NCBI GenBank assembly: GCA_024280375.1
Contig: JAJRQF010000050.1
Location: 1-64,000, forward strand
Source of the DNA: Alphaproteobacteria bacterium
GTDB lineage: Bacteria; Pseudomonadota; Alphaproteobacteria; Rhizobiales; Rhizobiaceae
DNA: 64,000 bases
Reading direction: 5' to 3'
The position numbers and the translations under genes were made by a program. This document shows positions 18,366 to 27,159 of this stretch, one piece after another. Under the pieces are notes generated by a model. It was not told where the DNA came from, searched no databases, and worked only from the letters and a program-made list of their open reading frames with translations. Numbering within the stretch: position 1 is the stretch's first letter; every line of letters begins with the position of its first letter.

Positions 18366-20051
18366 TTATCGGTCTGAAGTTTGCCAGTTGGGATTTATCC
18401 ACGCCTGCTGATTGGACTTCGGCAATGGCTCTTTACCCAATATATGGTCAGAGGCTTTTTCCGCCACCATAATCGCCGGGCCGTTTAAATTACCATTAGT
18501 GATCTGCGGAAATATTGAGGTGTCCACCACCCGTAAATTCTCCACACCGATCACTTTGCATTCAGGGTCGACCACGCTATTGATATTGCTCGCGTCACCC
18601 ATTTTGAGGGTTCCGCAGGGGTGGTAGGCGCTCTCCACATGTTCAGCAATAAAAGCGTCTAACGCCGCATCACTTCGCACATTTACGCCGGGAGAAATTT
18701 CATCACCGCGAAAAGGGTCAAAGGCTTTTTGTGCAAATATTTCGCGGGTGAGGCGAATGCAATGGCGAAAATCCCGCCAATCCTGCGGATCGCTCATATA
18801 GTTGAACTGAATTTTTGGTGCCTCCCGCGGATCTGCCGAATTTAGCGTTATCATCCCGCGAGACTTTGACCGCATCGGCCCCACATGGGCCTGAAACCCG
18901 TGAGATTTGGCCGCAACCTTGCCATCGTAACGCATGGCGACCGGTAAAAAATGAAACTGAATATCAGGATATTCAACACCGGCTTTTGAGCGCACAAAAC
19001 CGGCCGATTCAAACTGGTTGGACGCACCCAGTCCGGTTTTAAAAAACAACCATTCAGCCCCGATCATCGCCTTGGAAAACAAATTCAGCTTGGAATAAAG
19101 TGTTATCGGCTGGATGCATTTTTGCTGCACATAAAGTTCCAGATGGTCCTGCAGGTTTTGCCCAACGCCGGGGCGATCTGCAAGCACTTCTATACCGTGT
19201 TTCTGCAACTCTGCCTTTGGGCCAATGCCCGATACCATCAATAGTTTTGGCGAATTGATTGATGAGGCGGCAAGAATTACCTCTTTGTTGGCGCGGACTT
19301 TTTCTATCCGGTCACCGCGCTGGATTTCGACACCAATTGCCCGTTTGCCATCGAACAATATGCGCCGCGCCAAACAGCGCATTATTGCAAGATTTTCTCG
19401 CTTTAGGGCCGGTTTCAGATAGGCATTTGCAACCGACCAGCGCCGCCCCTTCCAGACGGTTTGCTCCATGGCACCAAAGCCTTCCTGCTTGGAGCCATTG
19501 TAGTCATCGGTTACTTCAAACCCTGCTTCAGCTCCCGCATCTATGAAGGCTTTGAACAACGGGTTGGTGCGTGGCCCACGGGTAATGTGCATCGGCCCAT
19601 TATTTCCGCGCCACCCGGCTTCGCCACCATGGGCATTTTCTGCGCGTTTAAAATAGGGTAAAACATCAGCATAAGACCAGCCTTTTGCACCCTCATTGGC
19701 CCAGTGGTCAAAATCGCGGGCATGGCCACGCACATAAACCATGCCGTTAATTGAAGATGATCCGCCAATGACCATGCCGCGCGGTGTTGCAAGGCTGCGG
19801 CCATTAAGATGTGGTTCGGGTTCTGTATTAAATCCCCAACTATAGCGGCGCATATTCATTGGATAGGAAAGGGCTGCGGGCATTTGAATAAACGGGCCAA
19901 TATCGCTGCCGCCATATTCCAGCACCAGCACCGAATGTTTGCCATTTTCAGAAAGCCTTGAGGCCACCACCGAACCAGCCGAACCGGACCCGATTATTAC
20001 ATAATCGGCGGCTTGCACTTCTGGCATTTGGGTATAAGCACCACCCGTCAT
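18366..20051 (-). CDS. betA: Choline dehydrogenase (GMC oxidoreductase)
   Basis: FAD-dependent, membrane-associated oxidation of choline to betaine aldehyde. The 561-residue protein has the FAD-binding motif [15 protein letters not shown] near residue 20, GMC signature 1 in [18 protein letters not shown], signature 2 in [18 protein letters not shown] and the C-terminal catalytic region [12 protein letters not shown]. The ending NPNWQTSDR matches rhizobial BetA closely. betI, betB and betC are not beside it, so it is an orphan or encodes a related alcohol dehydrogenase. Confidence 0.88.
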   Translation of the reverse strand: MTGGAYTQMPEVQAADYVIIGSGSAGSVVASRLSENGKHSVLVLEYGGSDIGPFIQMPAALSYPMNMRRYSWGFNTEPEPHLNGRSLATPRGMVIGGSSSINGMVYVRGHARDFDHWANEGAKGWSYADVLPYFKRAENAHGGEAGWRGNNGPMHITRGPRTNPLFKAFIDAGAEAGFEVTDDYNGSKQEGFGAMEQTVWKGRRWSVANAYLKPALKRENLAIMRCLARRILFDGKRAIGVEIQRGDRIEKVRANKEVILAASSINSPKLLMVSGIGPKAELQKHGIEVLADRPGVGQNLQDHLELYVQQKCIQPITLYSKLNLFSKAMIGAEWLFFKTGLGASNQFESAGFVRSKAGVEYPDIQFHFLPVAMRYDGKVAAKSHGFQAHVGPMRSKSRGMITLNSADPREAPKIQFNYMSDPQDWRDFRHCIRLTREIFAQKAFDPFRGDEISPGVNVRSDAALDAFIAEHVESAYHPCGTLKMGDASNINSVVDPECKVIGVENLRVVDTSIFPQITNGNLNGPAIMVAEKASDHILGKEPLPKSNQQAWINPNWQTSDR

Positions 20052-20128
20052 TTCATTTGCTCAAGCTAATTGGTTCTTTGATGAAATTCTGCAACGATTA
20101 GCGGGCAATACCTGTTCAAATTGCGGCA

Positions 20129-21130
20129 TCAGCCATCTGCAGTCATATCGACCACCACGCGACCACGAATTTTACCGTCAATTATATCATGGGCAGCGCC
20201 AATAATATCGTTAAACCCGATCATGGTGGAGAGATTGGCCAGCTTTTCAAGATCGAGATCACGCGCCAACCGCTGCCAGGCCTCAAGCCGAAGCTCTTTT
20301 GGTGCATTGACCGAATCAATCCCCAAAAGCGATACCCCGCGCAGGATGAACGGCATTACGGTTGCTGGAAGATCAAACCCTTGCGCCAATCCGCAGGCGG
20401 CAATGGCCCCGCCATATTCTGTTTGGGAAAGCAGGTTTGCCAGCGTATGGCTGCCTACCGCATCGACGCCCCCTGCCCAACGTTCCTTGCCAAGCGGACG
20501 GCCGGGTTCTGAAAGCTCGTTGCGGTCGATAATATCAGCCGCACCCAGCTCTCGCAAATAGTCAGCTTCAGATGATCTGCCGGTGGAGGCAATAACGTAA
20601 TAGCCGAGTTTTGAAAGTATTGAAATTGCCACAGAACCAACGCCGCCTGCAGCACCGGTTACGATCACCGGCCCCCGATCCGGGGTGATGCCATGGTTCT
20701 CGAGCGCCATAATGCAAAGCATCGCAGTGTATCCAGCGGTGCCTATTGCCATTGAATCCAGCGGGTTGATACCTTCCGGCAATGGCACCAGCCAATCGCC
20801 GTTTACCCGCGCATGGGCGGCATATGCGCCATAATGGGTCTGCCCGATGCCCCAGCCGTTCAAGATAACCTTGTCGCCTTTTTGATATTCACCATGGCTG
20901 GAGGAGATCACGGTTCCAGCTAAATCAATCCCTGGGATCATCGGCCAGCGCTGAATGATCGGTGACTTGCCGGTTATCGCGAGGCCGTCCTTATAATTTA
21001 CCGTTGTTGCTTCAATTGCGATCGTAACATTGCCATCCATCAAATCATCGTCGCCTAATTCAACGACATCAACGGATTGCTTCTTTTCTTCATCTCGAGA
21101 AATTAAAATGGCTTTGAAATTATCGCTCAT
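20129..21130 (-). CDS. acuI: Acrylyl-CoA reductase / YhdH-family quinone oxidoreductase
   Basis: NADPH-dependent medium-chain reductase, 333 residues. The N-terminus with TVNYKDGLAITGKSPI and PGIDLAGTV and the nucleotide-binding motif VIVTGAAGGVGSVAISIL identify the YhdH/AcuI group; AcuI reduces toxic acryloyl-CoA to propionyl-CoA, for example after DMSP breakdown in marine alphaproteobacteria. No DMSP lyase or demethylase gene is adjacent, so the role here may be general detoxification. It is 23 bases from lspA on the same strand. Confidence 0.88.
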   Translation of the reverse strand: MSDNFKAILISRDEEKKQSVDVVELGDDDLMDGNVTIAIEATTVNYKDGLAITGKSPIIQRWPMIPGIDLAGTVISSSHGEYQKGDKVILNGWGIGQTHYGAYAAHARVNGDWLVPLPEGINPLDSMAIGTAGYTAMLCIMALENHGITPDRGPVIVTGAAGGVGSVAISILSKLGYYVIASTGRSSEADYLRELGAADIIDRNELSEPGRPLGKERWAGGVDAVGSHTLANLLSQTEYGGAIAACGLAQGFDLPATVMPFILRGVSLLGIDSVNAPKELRLEAWQRLARDLDLEKLANLSTMIGFNDIIGAAHDIIDGKIRGRVVVDMTADG

Positions 21131-21153
21131 GGGTGTGACTCTCTGTTGTTTTC

Positions 21154-21639
21154 TTAGGCTTTCCTATTATTTCTCCATGCCAGAATTTCATCAAGAATAA
21201 TAGCACCTACACCCACAGATATATAAATATCGGCCACATTAAAAATTGCGAAAGACCAATTGGCCGTGTGAAACCGGATAAAATCAATGACCACGCCCAA
21301 TGTGGAGCGATCTATAATATTACCGATGGCGCCTGCACTGATCAGCGAAAAGCCTAAATGGGCAAAAAACCGCCCCGGTTCGACGCTTGACCATATCCAC
21401 AATACAAGGGCCAGAACAATAACACTTACAGCAATCAGACCAGTAGCCCCGAAGCCTGAAAGCATGGAAAAAGACACGCCGTCATTATAGGTTCGATAAA
21501 AAGCGAAAAATGGCATGACATCGACCGACACCCCATATTCGAGCCGGGTCTCGACAAAATATTTGCTAAGCTGGTCTAAGCCAACCAGCAGGGAAACAAA
21601 GACTATAAGCGGTACTATTCGTTTAATCATGAGCACCAT
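21154..21639 (-). CDS. lspA: Lipoprotein signal peptidase
   Basis: Aspartyl peptidase of the inner membrane that cleaves signal peptides of prolipoproteins. The 161-residue protein has four hydrophobic segments, the motif GLDQLSKYF near the N-terminus, GAIGNIIDR with the first catalytic aspartate and FAIFNVADIYISVG with the second. It starts at ATG 21639 or at ATG 21630; either start overlaps the preceding RNA methyltransferase gene, whose stop is at 21623, indicating coupled translation. In many rhizobia lspA follows ileS and ribF, which is not the case here. Confidence 0.94.
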   Translation of the reverse strand: MVLMIKRIVPLIVFVSLLVGLDQLSKYFVETRLEYGVSVDVMPFFAFYRTYNDGVSFSMLSGFGATGLIAVSVIVLALVLWIWSSVEPGRFFAHLGFSLISAGAIGNIIDRSTLGVVIDFIRFHTANWSFAIFNVADIYISVGVGAIILDEILAWRNNRKA

Positions 21640-22465
21640 CCAGCTTTAATGCATGGCGCCTGATCTCGAACGCCATAACGCCGGTTGCTATGGCCAGATT
21701 AAGCGAATCTGCGGCACCATCCATGGCAATCAGGGCCAGATGATCACAGATTTCTGCCAGTTCATCCGGCAGGCCCTGCTGTTCATTGCCCATGAGCAAC
21801 ATGACCGGTTTGTTTTGATAATCAATCGCACGGTGATCGACCGCGCCGTTTAAATGGGTGCCAACCACTATACCCGGCCAGTTTTGTTTCCATTGCAGAA
21901 ATTGCGCCAGCTCCATATGCGCAAGCGGGATATGGAAAATTGATCCCATCGTGGCGCGCACCGCCTCAATGGCAAATGCATCGGTCACCTGCCCGATCAA
22001 CAACACGCCATCAGCACCCACCGCATCGGCGGTCCGAATGATGGTGCCAAGGTTGCCTGGATCGCGCACCCGGTCGAGTGCTATCCAAAAACCGTTTCGT
22101 CCGGGCTTTACCTGATCATTCGGCAGCCATTTTTGCCGGATTACACCAACAACCATTTGCGGATTGTCACGTTTGGTGATGGTTGAAAGCACCTTGTTGC
22201 TGACTTCCAGAATATCACCACCCTTGACCAAAACTTTTGCAGCCAGTGCATCAACGCGTTGCTTCAGCTCTTTCTCTCCGTCAAGGCTTTTGCCAAAAAT
22301 CAAGGTTTTTACATCCCAACCCTTTTCCACCGCATCGGAGACGAGTTTTAAGCCCTCTGCCATGAATGTCTGGTTCAAATCCCGGTTTTTCTTCAATGCA
22401 AGCGCCCGTATCTGCTTAATAACGGGATTGGCGGTCGAGGTGATTTCCTTGTATTTACCGCTCAT
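21623..22465 (-). CDS. TrmH/SpoU-family RNA 2'-O-methyltransferase
   Basis: SPOUT-fold enzyme that methylates a ribose in rRNA or tRNA. The product of 280 residues begins MSGKYKEITSTANPVIKQIRAL, the N-terminal substrate-binding domain, then shows the three SpoU motifs: DRVRDPGNLGTIIRTADAVG, LLMGNEQQGLPDEL and LNLAIATGVMAFE. The start at 22465 overlaps the stop of the upstream methyltransferase by ATGA; the frame itself extends 12 bases further. Flanked by coupled genes on both sides. The precise target nucleotide is not deducible. Confidence 0.9.
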   Translation of the reverse strand: MSGKYKEITSTANPVIKQIRALALKKNRDLNQTFMAEGLKLVSDAVEKGWDVKTLIFGKSLDGEKELKQRVDALAAKVLVKGGDILEVSNKVLSTITKRDNPQMVVGVIRQKWLPNDQVKPGRNGFWIALDRVRDPGNLGTIIRTADAVGADGVLLIGQVTDAFAIEAVRATMGSIFHIPLAHMELAQFLQWKQNWPGIVVGTHLNGAVDHRAIDYQNKPVMLLMGNEQQGLPDELAEICDHLALIAMDGAADSLNLAIATGVMAFEIRRHALKLDGAHD

Positions 22466-23592
22466 TTTGCCACCCATCTTGAGAACATCGAGGTGGACAA
22501 AAGACGCTCTGCATCCTCTTCGCGCAGGACAAGTTCACCCGACTGCAATTCTCCCTCCAAGCCGGCGAAAACCTCTTGCATGATCTCATGCATGGCAAAG
22601 AAAGAAGCCCTTATGGCGTAGGAGGTGAGCATAACGAATATAGGCTTGTCGGAAACAAGGGAGCGGCAAAGGTCGAGCATCTCGGTCAGATTGTCAAATA
22701 ATTGCCAGGTCTCGCCCTTTGGCCCGCGTCCATAGGCGGGTGGGTCTAGAATAATTGCGTCATAGGTTTGGCCGCGCCGGGCTTCTCTGGCACAAAACTT
22801 TCGCGCATCATCGCAAATCCACCGGATCGGCGCATTTTCCAGACCGGCAACCTGTTGGTTCTCGCGCGCCCAACCAATGGCTTTTTTTGAGGCATCCACA
22901 TGGGTAACATGGGCGCCAGCGCGCGCCGCAACTAGCGATGCAACGCCGGTATAACCAAAAAGATTGAGCAGTTTTACCGGGCGATTGGCGCTCTTGATAC
23001 TCTGCTGCAAAAACGACCAGTGGGCCGCCTGTTCAGGAAATACGCCAACATGGCGAAAAGAAGTAAAGCGTCCCAGAAAGTCCATCCCGTCAAACTGCAA
23101 AGGCCAGGTTTCCTGCAATTGCCGCTTGGGGAAATTCCAGCGTCCCATGCCCTCCTCATCGCGCTCACCGGTGAAAATCGCATCGACATTCGCCCACTCA
23201 CTTTCCGTCAAACGCGGTTGCCAGATCGCCTGCGCCTCTGGGCGAATAATACGGTATGAGCCGTAACGCTCGAGTTTCTTGCCGAGGCCGGAATCAATCA
23301 GGGCGTAATCGCGATTTGGCGCTGTTTCCAAAATCAGCGGTAAAGTCTGGGCAAGCCTTGCGCCTTTTGGTGCCGGGCGGCGCACAAGGCCGCCTGAGGA
23401 ATTCGCTACCTGATCAGGTGACTTTTCATGCGAAGGCTTTGTACTTTTTGGGCTGAATTCTGCTTTTGCCGCAGCTGTATCTTTGCGCTCACCAAAGCGT
23501 TTATTTTTGCGTGGCCTTTTTCCGCCCGGATTGCGGCCCGGGCTACGAGTTGAGGCTTCTTTTCCAACAGATTTTTTGGTTGATCGTACCAT
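22462..23592 (-). CDS. Class I SAM-dependent methyltransferase, RlmI-like
   Basis: Probable 23S rRNA methyltransferase. The frame opens at 23676, but the ATG at 23592 gives a 376-residue product. The first 60-70 residues are a basic, disordered-looking extension rich in K, R, S and P. The Rossmann core has the SAM-binding motif LLNLFGYTGVASLVAARAGA followed by THVDASKKAIGWARENQ and the catalytic DPPAYGRGPKGE. The order of motifs and length are RlmI/RlmK-like, lacking an obvious PUA domain. It is coupled to the TrmH-like gene, forming a two-methyltransferase unit with lspA. Confidence 0.85.
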   Translation of the reverse strand: MVRSTKKSVGKEASTRSPGRNPGGKRPRKNKRFGERKDTAAAKAEFSPKSTKPSHEKSPDQVANSSGGLVRRPAPKGARLAQTLPLILETAPNRDYALIDSGLGKKLERYGSYRIIRPEAQAIWQPRLTESEWANVDAIFTGERDEEGMGRWNFPKRQLQETWPLQFDGMDFLGRFTSFRHVGVFPEQAAHWSFLQQSIKSANRPVKLLNLFGYTGVASLVAARAGAHVTHVDASKKAIGWARENQQVAGLENAPIRWICDDARKFCAREARRGQTYDAIILDPPAYGRGPKGETWQLFDNLTEMLDLCRSLVSDKPIFVMLTSYAIRASFFAMHEIMQEVFAGLEGELQSGELVLREEDAERLLSTSMFSRWVAK

Positions 23593-23747
23593 TTGATATC
23601 GAACCTGAATTATTATCCTGCTGGCTGTACCGGTTTGGCCGTTTATTGGCAAAGCATTATTTCTCAAATACCACAATACAGCCTTGTGTTAAGCGGCTGA
23701 AATTGCCAGATTGAGTGAAATATTATTTTTCAAACGGAGTAATTTCA

Positions 23748-24197
23748 ATGGAAATGAACGGCGACCAGTTGATTGCAGCCGACCGACAAACGGTATGGGA
23801 AGCGCTTAACAATCCCGAGGTTTTGAAAGCCTGTATTCCCGGTTGTGAGACACTTGAAAAAACTTCTGATACCGAGCTTACGGCGACAGTCGTTACCAAA
23901 ATTGGACCGGTTAAAGCCAAGTTTTCCGGTGATGTGCGGCTGGAAAATCTCAATCCACCGGAAAGCTATTCAATCGTTGGCGAGGGAAAAGGTGGCATTG
24001 CCGGATTTGCCAAGGGCGGCGCCGATGTGACTTTAAGCGAAGAAGAGGGTGGCACCCGACTTTCATATGTAGTTGATGCCAAGGTTGGTGGGAAAATTGC
24101 CCAACTTGGTTCACGCCTGATTGATTCCACCGCGAAAAAACTGGCGGCCAAATTTTTTACCAGTTTTTCCGAAATGGTTGGTTCAAAGGAAGAGTAA
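23748..24197 (+). CDS. CoxG-like SRPBCC protein
   Basis: A 149-residue START/SRPBCC-fold protein annotated in relatives as carbon monoxide dehydrogenase subunit G. It begins at ATG 23748 behind CGGAG and shows ADRQTVWEALNNPEVLKACIPGCE, the signature of this group, then YVVDAKVGGKIAQLGSRLI with the C-terminal helix. CoxG recruits CO dehydrogenase to the membrane in carboxydotrophs, but no coxMSL genes are present here, so the name should not be taken as function. It stands alone between a divergent gene and a repeat. Confidence 0.85.
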   Translation: MEMNGDQLIAADRQTVWEALNNPEVLKACIPGCETLEKTSDTELTATVVTKIGPVKAKFSGDVRLENLNPPESYSIVGEGKGGIAGFAKGGADVTLSEEEGGTRLSYVVDAKVGGKIAQLGSRLIDSTAKKLAAKFFTSFSEMVGSKEE

Positions 24198-24203
24198 AGC
24201 TTA

Positions 24204-24232
24204 GAGCGTTTCATCATTTTATTGAATCGCTC
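24204..24232. repeat. Short palindromic element
   Basis: GAGCG at 24204-24208 and CGCTC at 24228-24232 enclose an AT-rich core ending TTTTATTGAAT. Elements with this layout (GAGCG, AT-rich, CGCTC) are widespread in rhizobial intergenic regions. It sits just after the CoxG-like gene. Confidence 0.5.
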
Positions 24233-24240
24233 AAGTTAGT

Positions 24241-24383
24241 TTTCGCTTGCGGCTATTTGGGGCTTTTTTCGGCTCAAATTTTACGCTTACCTCGGGTCAA
24301 GTCCGGGTCAACGTGCAATTTGAGCTACGCCCCAGCCTGCGCGAGCACGGCACATAAGCGCCGGGCCTCTCTTCGAGGCCTAA
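24241..24383. repeat. Interspersed repeat, copy A
   Basis: A GC-rich patch starting TTTCGCTTGCGGC and ending CATAAGCGCCGGGCCTC then TTCGAGGCCTAAC. Both ends, and an internal CTCGGGTCAAGTCCGGG hairpin, match the units at 40236-40736 and the element at 49731-49812. It occupies the convergent gap before the trmB stop. Confidence 0.65.
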
Positions 24384-24389
24384 CTATAT

Positions 24390-25115
24390 TTATTGCTTTT
24401 TGAAAATCAGATAAGCCGGTGCGCGGCCTTCACGAATTGCCTTGGCCTCATAGCGGGTGCGATGCCAGTTTTCCCATGGATTACGCCAATCGTCCGCACT
24501 TTCTGCCATCCACTGAAATTTCGGATGGTTACGGCAATGGATCAATGTCCAGTTCACATAGGAACTAATATCTGAAGCAAAGCGAAATTCACCACCGGGC
24601 ACTAAAACCCGCGCAATACGATCAAGATTTTGCGGGCTTACGAAGCGCCGTTTCAGCTGGCGTTTTTTCGGCCAGGGGTCGGGATAGAGCAAGTCCAGCC
24701 TGGAAATAGTTTCAGCCGGAAGCCAGTCAAGCACAAGGGCAGCGTCCTCATCATAGAGGCGCAGGTTTTGCAAGGCTCGGTCATCCACCTCACCCAGCAT
24801 TTTTGCCATGCCGTTGATAAAAGGTTCGATGCCAATAAAACCGATATCCTGATTGGTCTCTGATTGCTCTGCCAGATGTTCGCCGCCGCCAAACCCTATT
24901 TCTACCCGGAATTTTAGTTTTTTTGGCTTGTCAATAAATAGATCCGTCAAATTTTCCGGTGCGGGTTTTTCCAGATCAAGCAGCAGCTCAGGCAATAGAT
25001 TGTCGATCAGGCGCTGTTTGCGGGCTCTTAGTTTGAGCCCCTTTCTGCGCCCGAAAAATGAGCCGGGGCGTCGATTTTCGCCACGCCCCGGCTGTAAATT
25101 AGTCTTATCGGTCAA
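24390..25115 (-). CDS. trmB: tRNA (guanine-N7-)-methyltransferase
   Basis: Makes m7G46 in tRNA variable loops using SAM. In the 241-residue protein the SAM site VEIGFGGGEHL, followed by FIGIEPFINGMAKML, and the catalytic region LLYPDPWPKKRQLKRRFV are typical. The N-terminus carries a basic patch FFGRRKGLKLRARKQRL seen in rhizobial homologues. It lies 4 bases from metK, which makes its methyl donor; the two are a conserved rhizobial pair. Confidence 0.95.
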   Translation of the reverse strand: MTDKTNLQPGRGENRRPGSFFGRRKGLKLRARKQRLIDNLLPELLLDLEKPAPENLTDLFIDKPKKLKFRVEIGFGGGEHLAEQSETNQDIGFIGIEPFINGMAKMLGEVDDRALQNLRLYDEDAALVLDWLPAETISRLDLLYPDPWPKKRQLKRRFVSPQNLDRIARVLVPGGEFRFASDISSYVNWTLIHCRNHPKFQWMAESADDWRNPWENWHRTRYEAKAIREGRAPAYLIFKKQ

Positions 25116-25119
25116 GAGA

Positions 25120-26310
25120 TCAGATTTCTGCTTGAAGTTTTTCTATCAGATCGGTTTTTTCCCATGAAAAACCACCATCCGCATCGGGAATGCGGCCAAA
25201 ATGACCGTAAGCCGAGGTGCGGGCGTAAATTGGTTTATTCAACTCGAGATGGGTGCGAATACCGCGCGGAGAAAGATCCATGACCTTGGCGATGATTTCC
25301 TCCAACCGGGCTTCTGGCACAGACGATAATCCACCGGTATCCACATAAATTGACAGCGGTTGAGCCACGCCAATTGCGTAAGATAACTGAATGGTGCACC
25401 AATCGGCAAAACCGGCTGCAACGATATTTTTCGCCAGATAGCGGGAAGCGTAGGCAGCAGAACGATCTACTTTTGTCGGGTCTTTACCAGAAAATGCACC
25501 ACCACCATGGGGGGCAGCACCACCATAGGTATCAACAATGATTTTCCGACCGGTAAGACCGGCATCACCGTCCGGGCCACCGATTACAAATTTCCCGGTT
25601 GGGTTTATATGCCAGGTCGTATCATTGGTAATCCAGCCATCCGGCAGGGTATCTTCGATATAGGGACGCACCAAATCCGACACATCGGCGGAGGTCATAT
25701 CCGCATCAAGATGCTGGGTGGATAACACAATGGATGAAGCACGAACCGGCTGACCATTTTCATAAACCACGCTGACCTGGCTTTTGGAGTCCGGTCCAAG
25801 CTGGGCAGCCTTGCCGGATTTACGGGCATCAGCCAGAACTTCCAAAATCTTGTGCGAATAAAATATCGGGGCTGGCATTAATTCCGATGTCTCACGACAG
25901 GCATAGCCAAACATTATACCTTGGTCGCCCGCACCTTCATCTTTGTTACCGCCGGCATCAACGCCTTGGGCAATATCAGCAGATTGTGCATGCAGGCAAA
26001 CATCGACATCGGCGGTATTCCAATGGAAACCATCCTGCTCATAACCAATATCCTTGATTGCATCACGTGCGACCTGTTCAATTTGATCTTTGGTTATGCT
26101 TTCAGGACCCCTGGTCTCACCGGCAATAACTACTTTATTGGTGGTGGTCAGGGTTTCGGCGGCAACGCGCACATCCCAAGGGCTCATGCCCTCGGCAAGA
26201 GCCGTTCTAAAAAACAAATCAACAATTTCGTCTGAAATACGGTCCGAGACTTTATCGGGGTGGCCTTCTGAAACGGATTCACTGGTAAATAGATAATCTT
26301 TGCGCGACAT
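25120..26310 (-). CDS. metK: S-adenosylmethionine synthetase
   Basis: Forms SAM from methionine and ATP. The frame continues upstream to 26424, but ATG 26310 with GAGGGAAAATT before it gives the usual start, [20 protein letters not shown], and a 396-residue protein. The ATP-binding histidine in GHPDK, the loop signature [12 protein letters not shown] and the P-loop [16 protein letters not shown] are present. It follows phrR after a terminator and has a promoter of its own; trmB is downstream in the same operon. Confidence 0.97.
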   Translation of the reverse strand: MSRKDYLFTSESVSEGHPDKVSDRISDEIVDLFFRTALAEGMSPWDVRVAAETLTTTNKVVIAGETRGPESITKDQIEQVARDAIKDIGYEQDGFHWNTADVDVCLHAQSADIAQGVDAGGNKDEGAGDQGIMFGYACRETSELMPAPIFYSHKILEVLADARKSGKAAQLGPDSKSQVSVVYENGQPVRASSIVLSTQHLDADMTSADVSDLVRPYIEDTLPDGWITNDTTWHINPTGKFVIGGPDGDAGLTGRKIIVDTYGGAAPHGGGAFSGKDPTKVDRSAAYASRYLAKNIVAAGFADWCTIQLSYAIGVAQPLSIYVDTGGLSSVPEARLEEIIAKVMDLSPRGIRTHLELNKPIYARTSAYGHFGRIPDADGGFSWEKTDLIEKLQAEI

Positions 26311-26378
26311 AATTTTCCCTCGCTTAGCTGGATTTGGGACGCAACAAGCTGAGGAGCCAAACACGTCCAACGCGCAAC

Positions 26379-26407
26379 CTCTATTGAGCAAGCCTTTCAA
26401 GGTCAAG
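26379..26407 (-). promoter_or_regulatory. Probable metK promoter
   Basis: On the - strand CTTGAC (26407-26402) and ATAGAG (26384-26379) are separated by exactly 17 bases, close to the rhizobial sigma-70 consensus. It predicts a leader of about 60 bases before metK that can form a TTGGACG/CGTCCCAA stem. No known SAM riboswitch pattern was recognised in it. Confidence 0.5.
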
Positions 26408-26490
26408 AAAATTATCCAATCCACCCGGCTAAATGGTTGATGGGCAAATATTTTGGAGCAATAGGTGGCTGGTTTAATGCCAGAACCACA

Positions 26491-26530
26491 TAAAAATGGC
26501 CCACGATCTCAACAAGAGATCGCAGGCCAT
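26491..26530 (-). terminator. Intrinsic terminator after phrR
   Basis: On the - strand the arms TGGCC-TG-CGATCTC and GAGATCG-TG-GGCCA around a TTGTT loop form a long stem followed by TTTTTA. It separates phrR from the metK promoter. Confidence 0.85.
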
Positions 26531-26555
26531 AAACAATTATCTAGTTTACTAATTT

Positions 26556-26966
26556 TTACTCGTCTTCGTCACTTAGGGACTTAACCAGATCGACAATTTT
26601 ACGCCGGACTTTTGGATCCGAAATTTTCACAAATGCCCGGTTTAACTGCAAGCCTTCCGAGCTGGAAAGGAAATCCACAACATAAGTTGTTGAATTTTCT
26701 TCTGCCATTCCAGTAACGGACTGGGTGCCGGATGGGGCATCTTCAAAGAAAAATGCAACGGGAACAGTTAGAACATTTGCAATCTGCTGCAAACGACTGG
26801 CACCAATTCTATTGGCACCTTTTTCGTATTTCTGGATTTGCTGGAATGTAATTCCAAGTGCGTTGCCCAATTTCTCCTGGCTTTGTCCAAGCATCGTGCG
26901 GCGCAACCTTACGCGGCTGCCCACATGAATATCAATTGGGTTTGGTTTTTTAACATTGTCAGACAT
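26556..26966 (-). CDS. phrR: HTH (XRE/Cro-CI type) regulator, PhrR-like
   Basis: A 136-residue transcription factor with an N-terminal helix-turn-helix (about residues 15-72: RVRLRRTMLGQSQEKLGNAL then ITFQQIQKYEKGANRI) and a C-terminal tail of unknown role ending in acidic residues. Position between lnt and metK matches phrR of Sinorhizobium, described as low-pH inducible and located by the lnt homologue actA. The same role here is inference from synteny. It has its own 190-base upstream region and a strong terminator. Confidence 0.85.
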   Translation of the reverse strand: MSDNVKKPNPIDIHVGSRVRLRRTMLGQSQEKLGNALGITFQQIQKYEKGANRIGASRLQQIANVLTVPVAFFFEDAPSGTQSVTGMAEENSTTYVVDFLSSSEGLQLNRAFVKISDPKVRRKIVDLVKSLSDEDE

Positions 26967-27159
26967 TGTAGTTTAATTTCTCTTTGCCGGAGCCCTGATA
27001 CAATTCTCAAAGCGCGGTGGGTTGCATTCCAGTCGTCAGAACTCAACGTTTTAGATACTGATGACAAGGCATTTGTGCGATATAATGCACAAAACAGTGA
27101 GGGCAATTAGGGTTGCTATTCTCACCGTGAACAATCATTGCCTGCTGAATAGATAGCTG

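Noticed and set aside
18366-20051. Osmoprotectant bet operon
   Set aside because: betA is alone; betB, betI and betC are absent from both flanks.
23748-24197. Carbon monoxide dehydrogenase locus
   Set aside because: Only a CoxG-like SRPBCC gene is present; no catalytic coxMSL or accessory genes are nearby.
26311-26424. 38-residue N-terminal extension of MetK
   Set aside because: It covers the promoter and leader; the canonical MetK start with a good ribosome binding site is at 26310.
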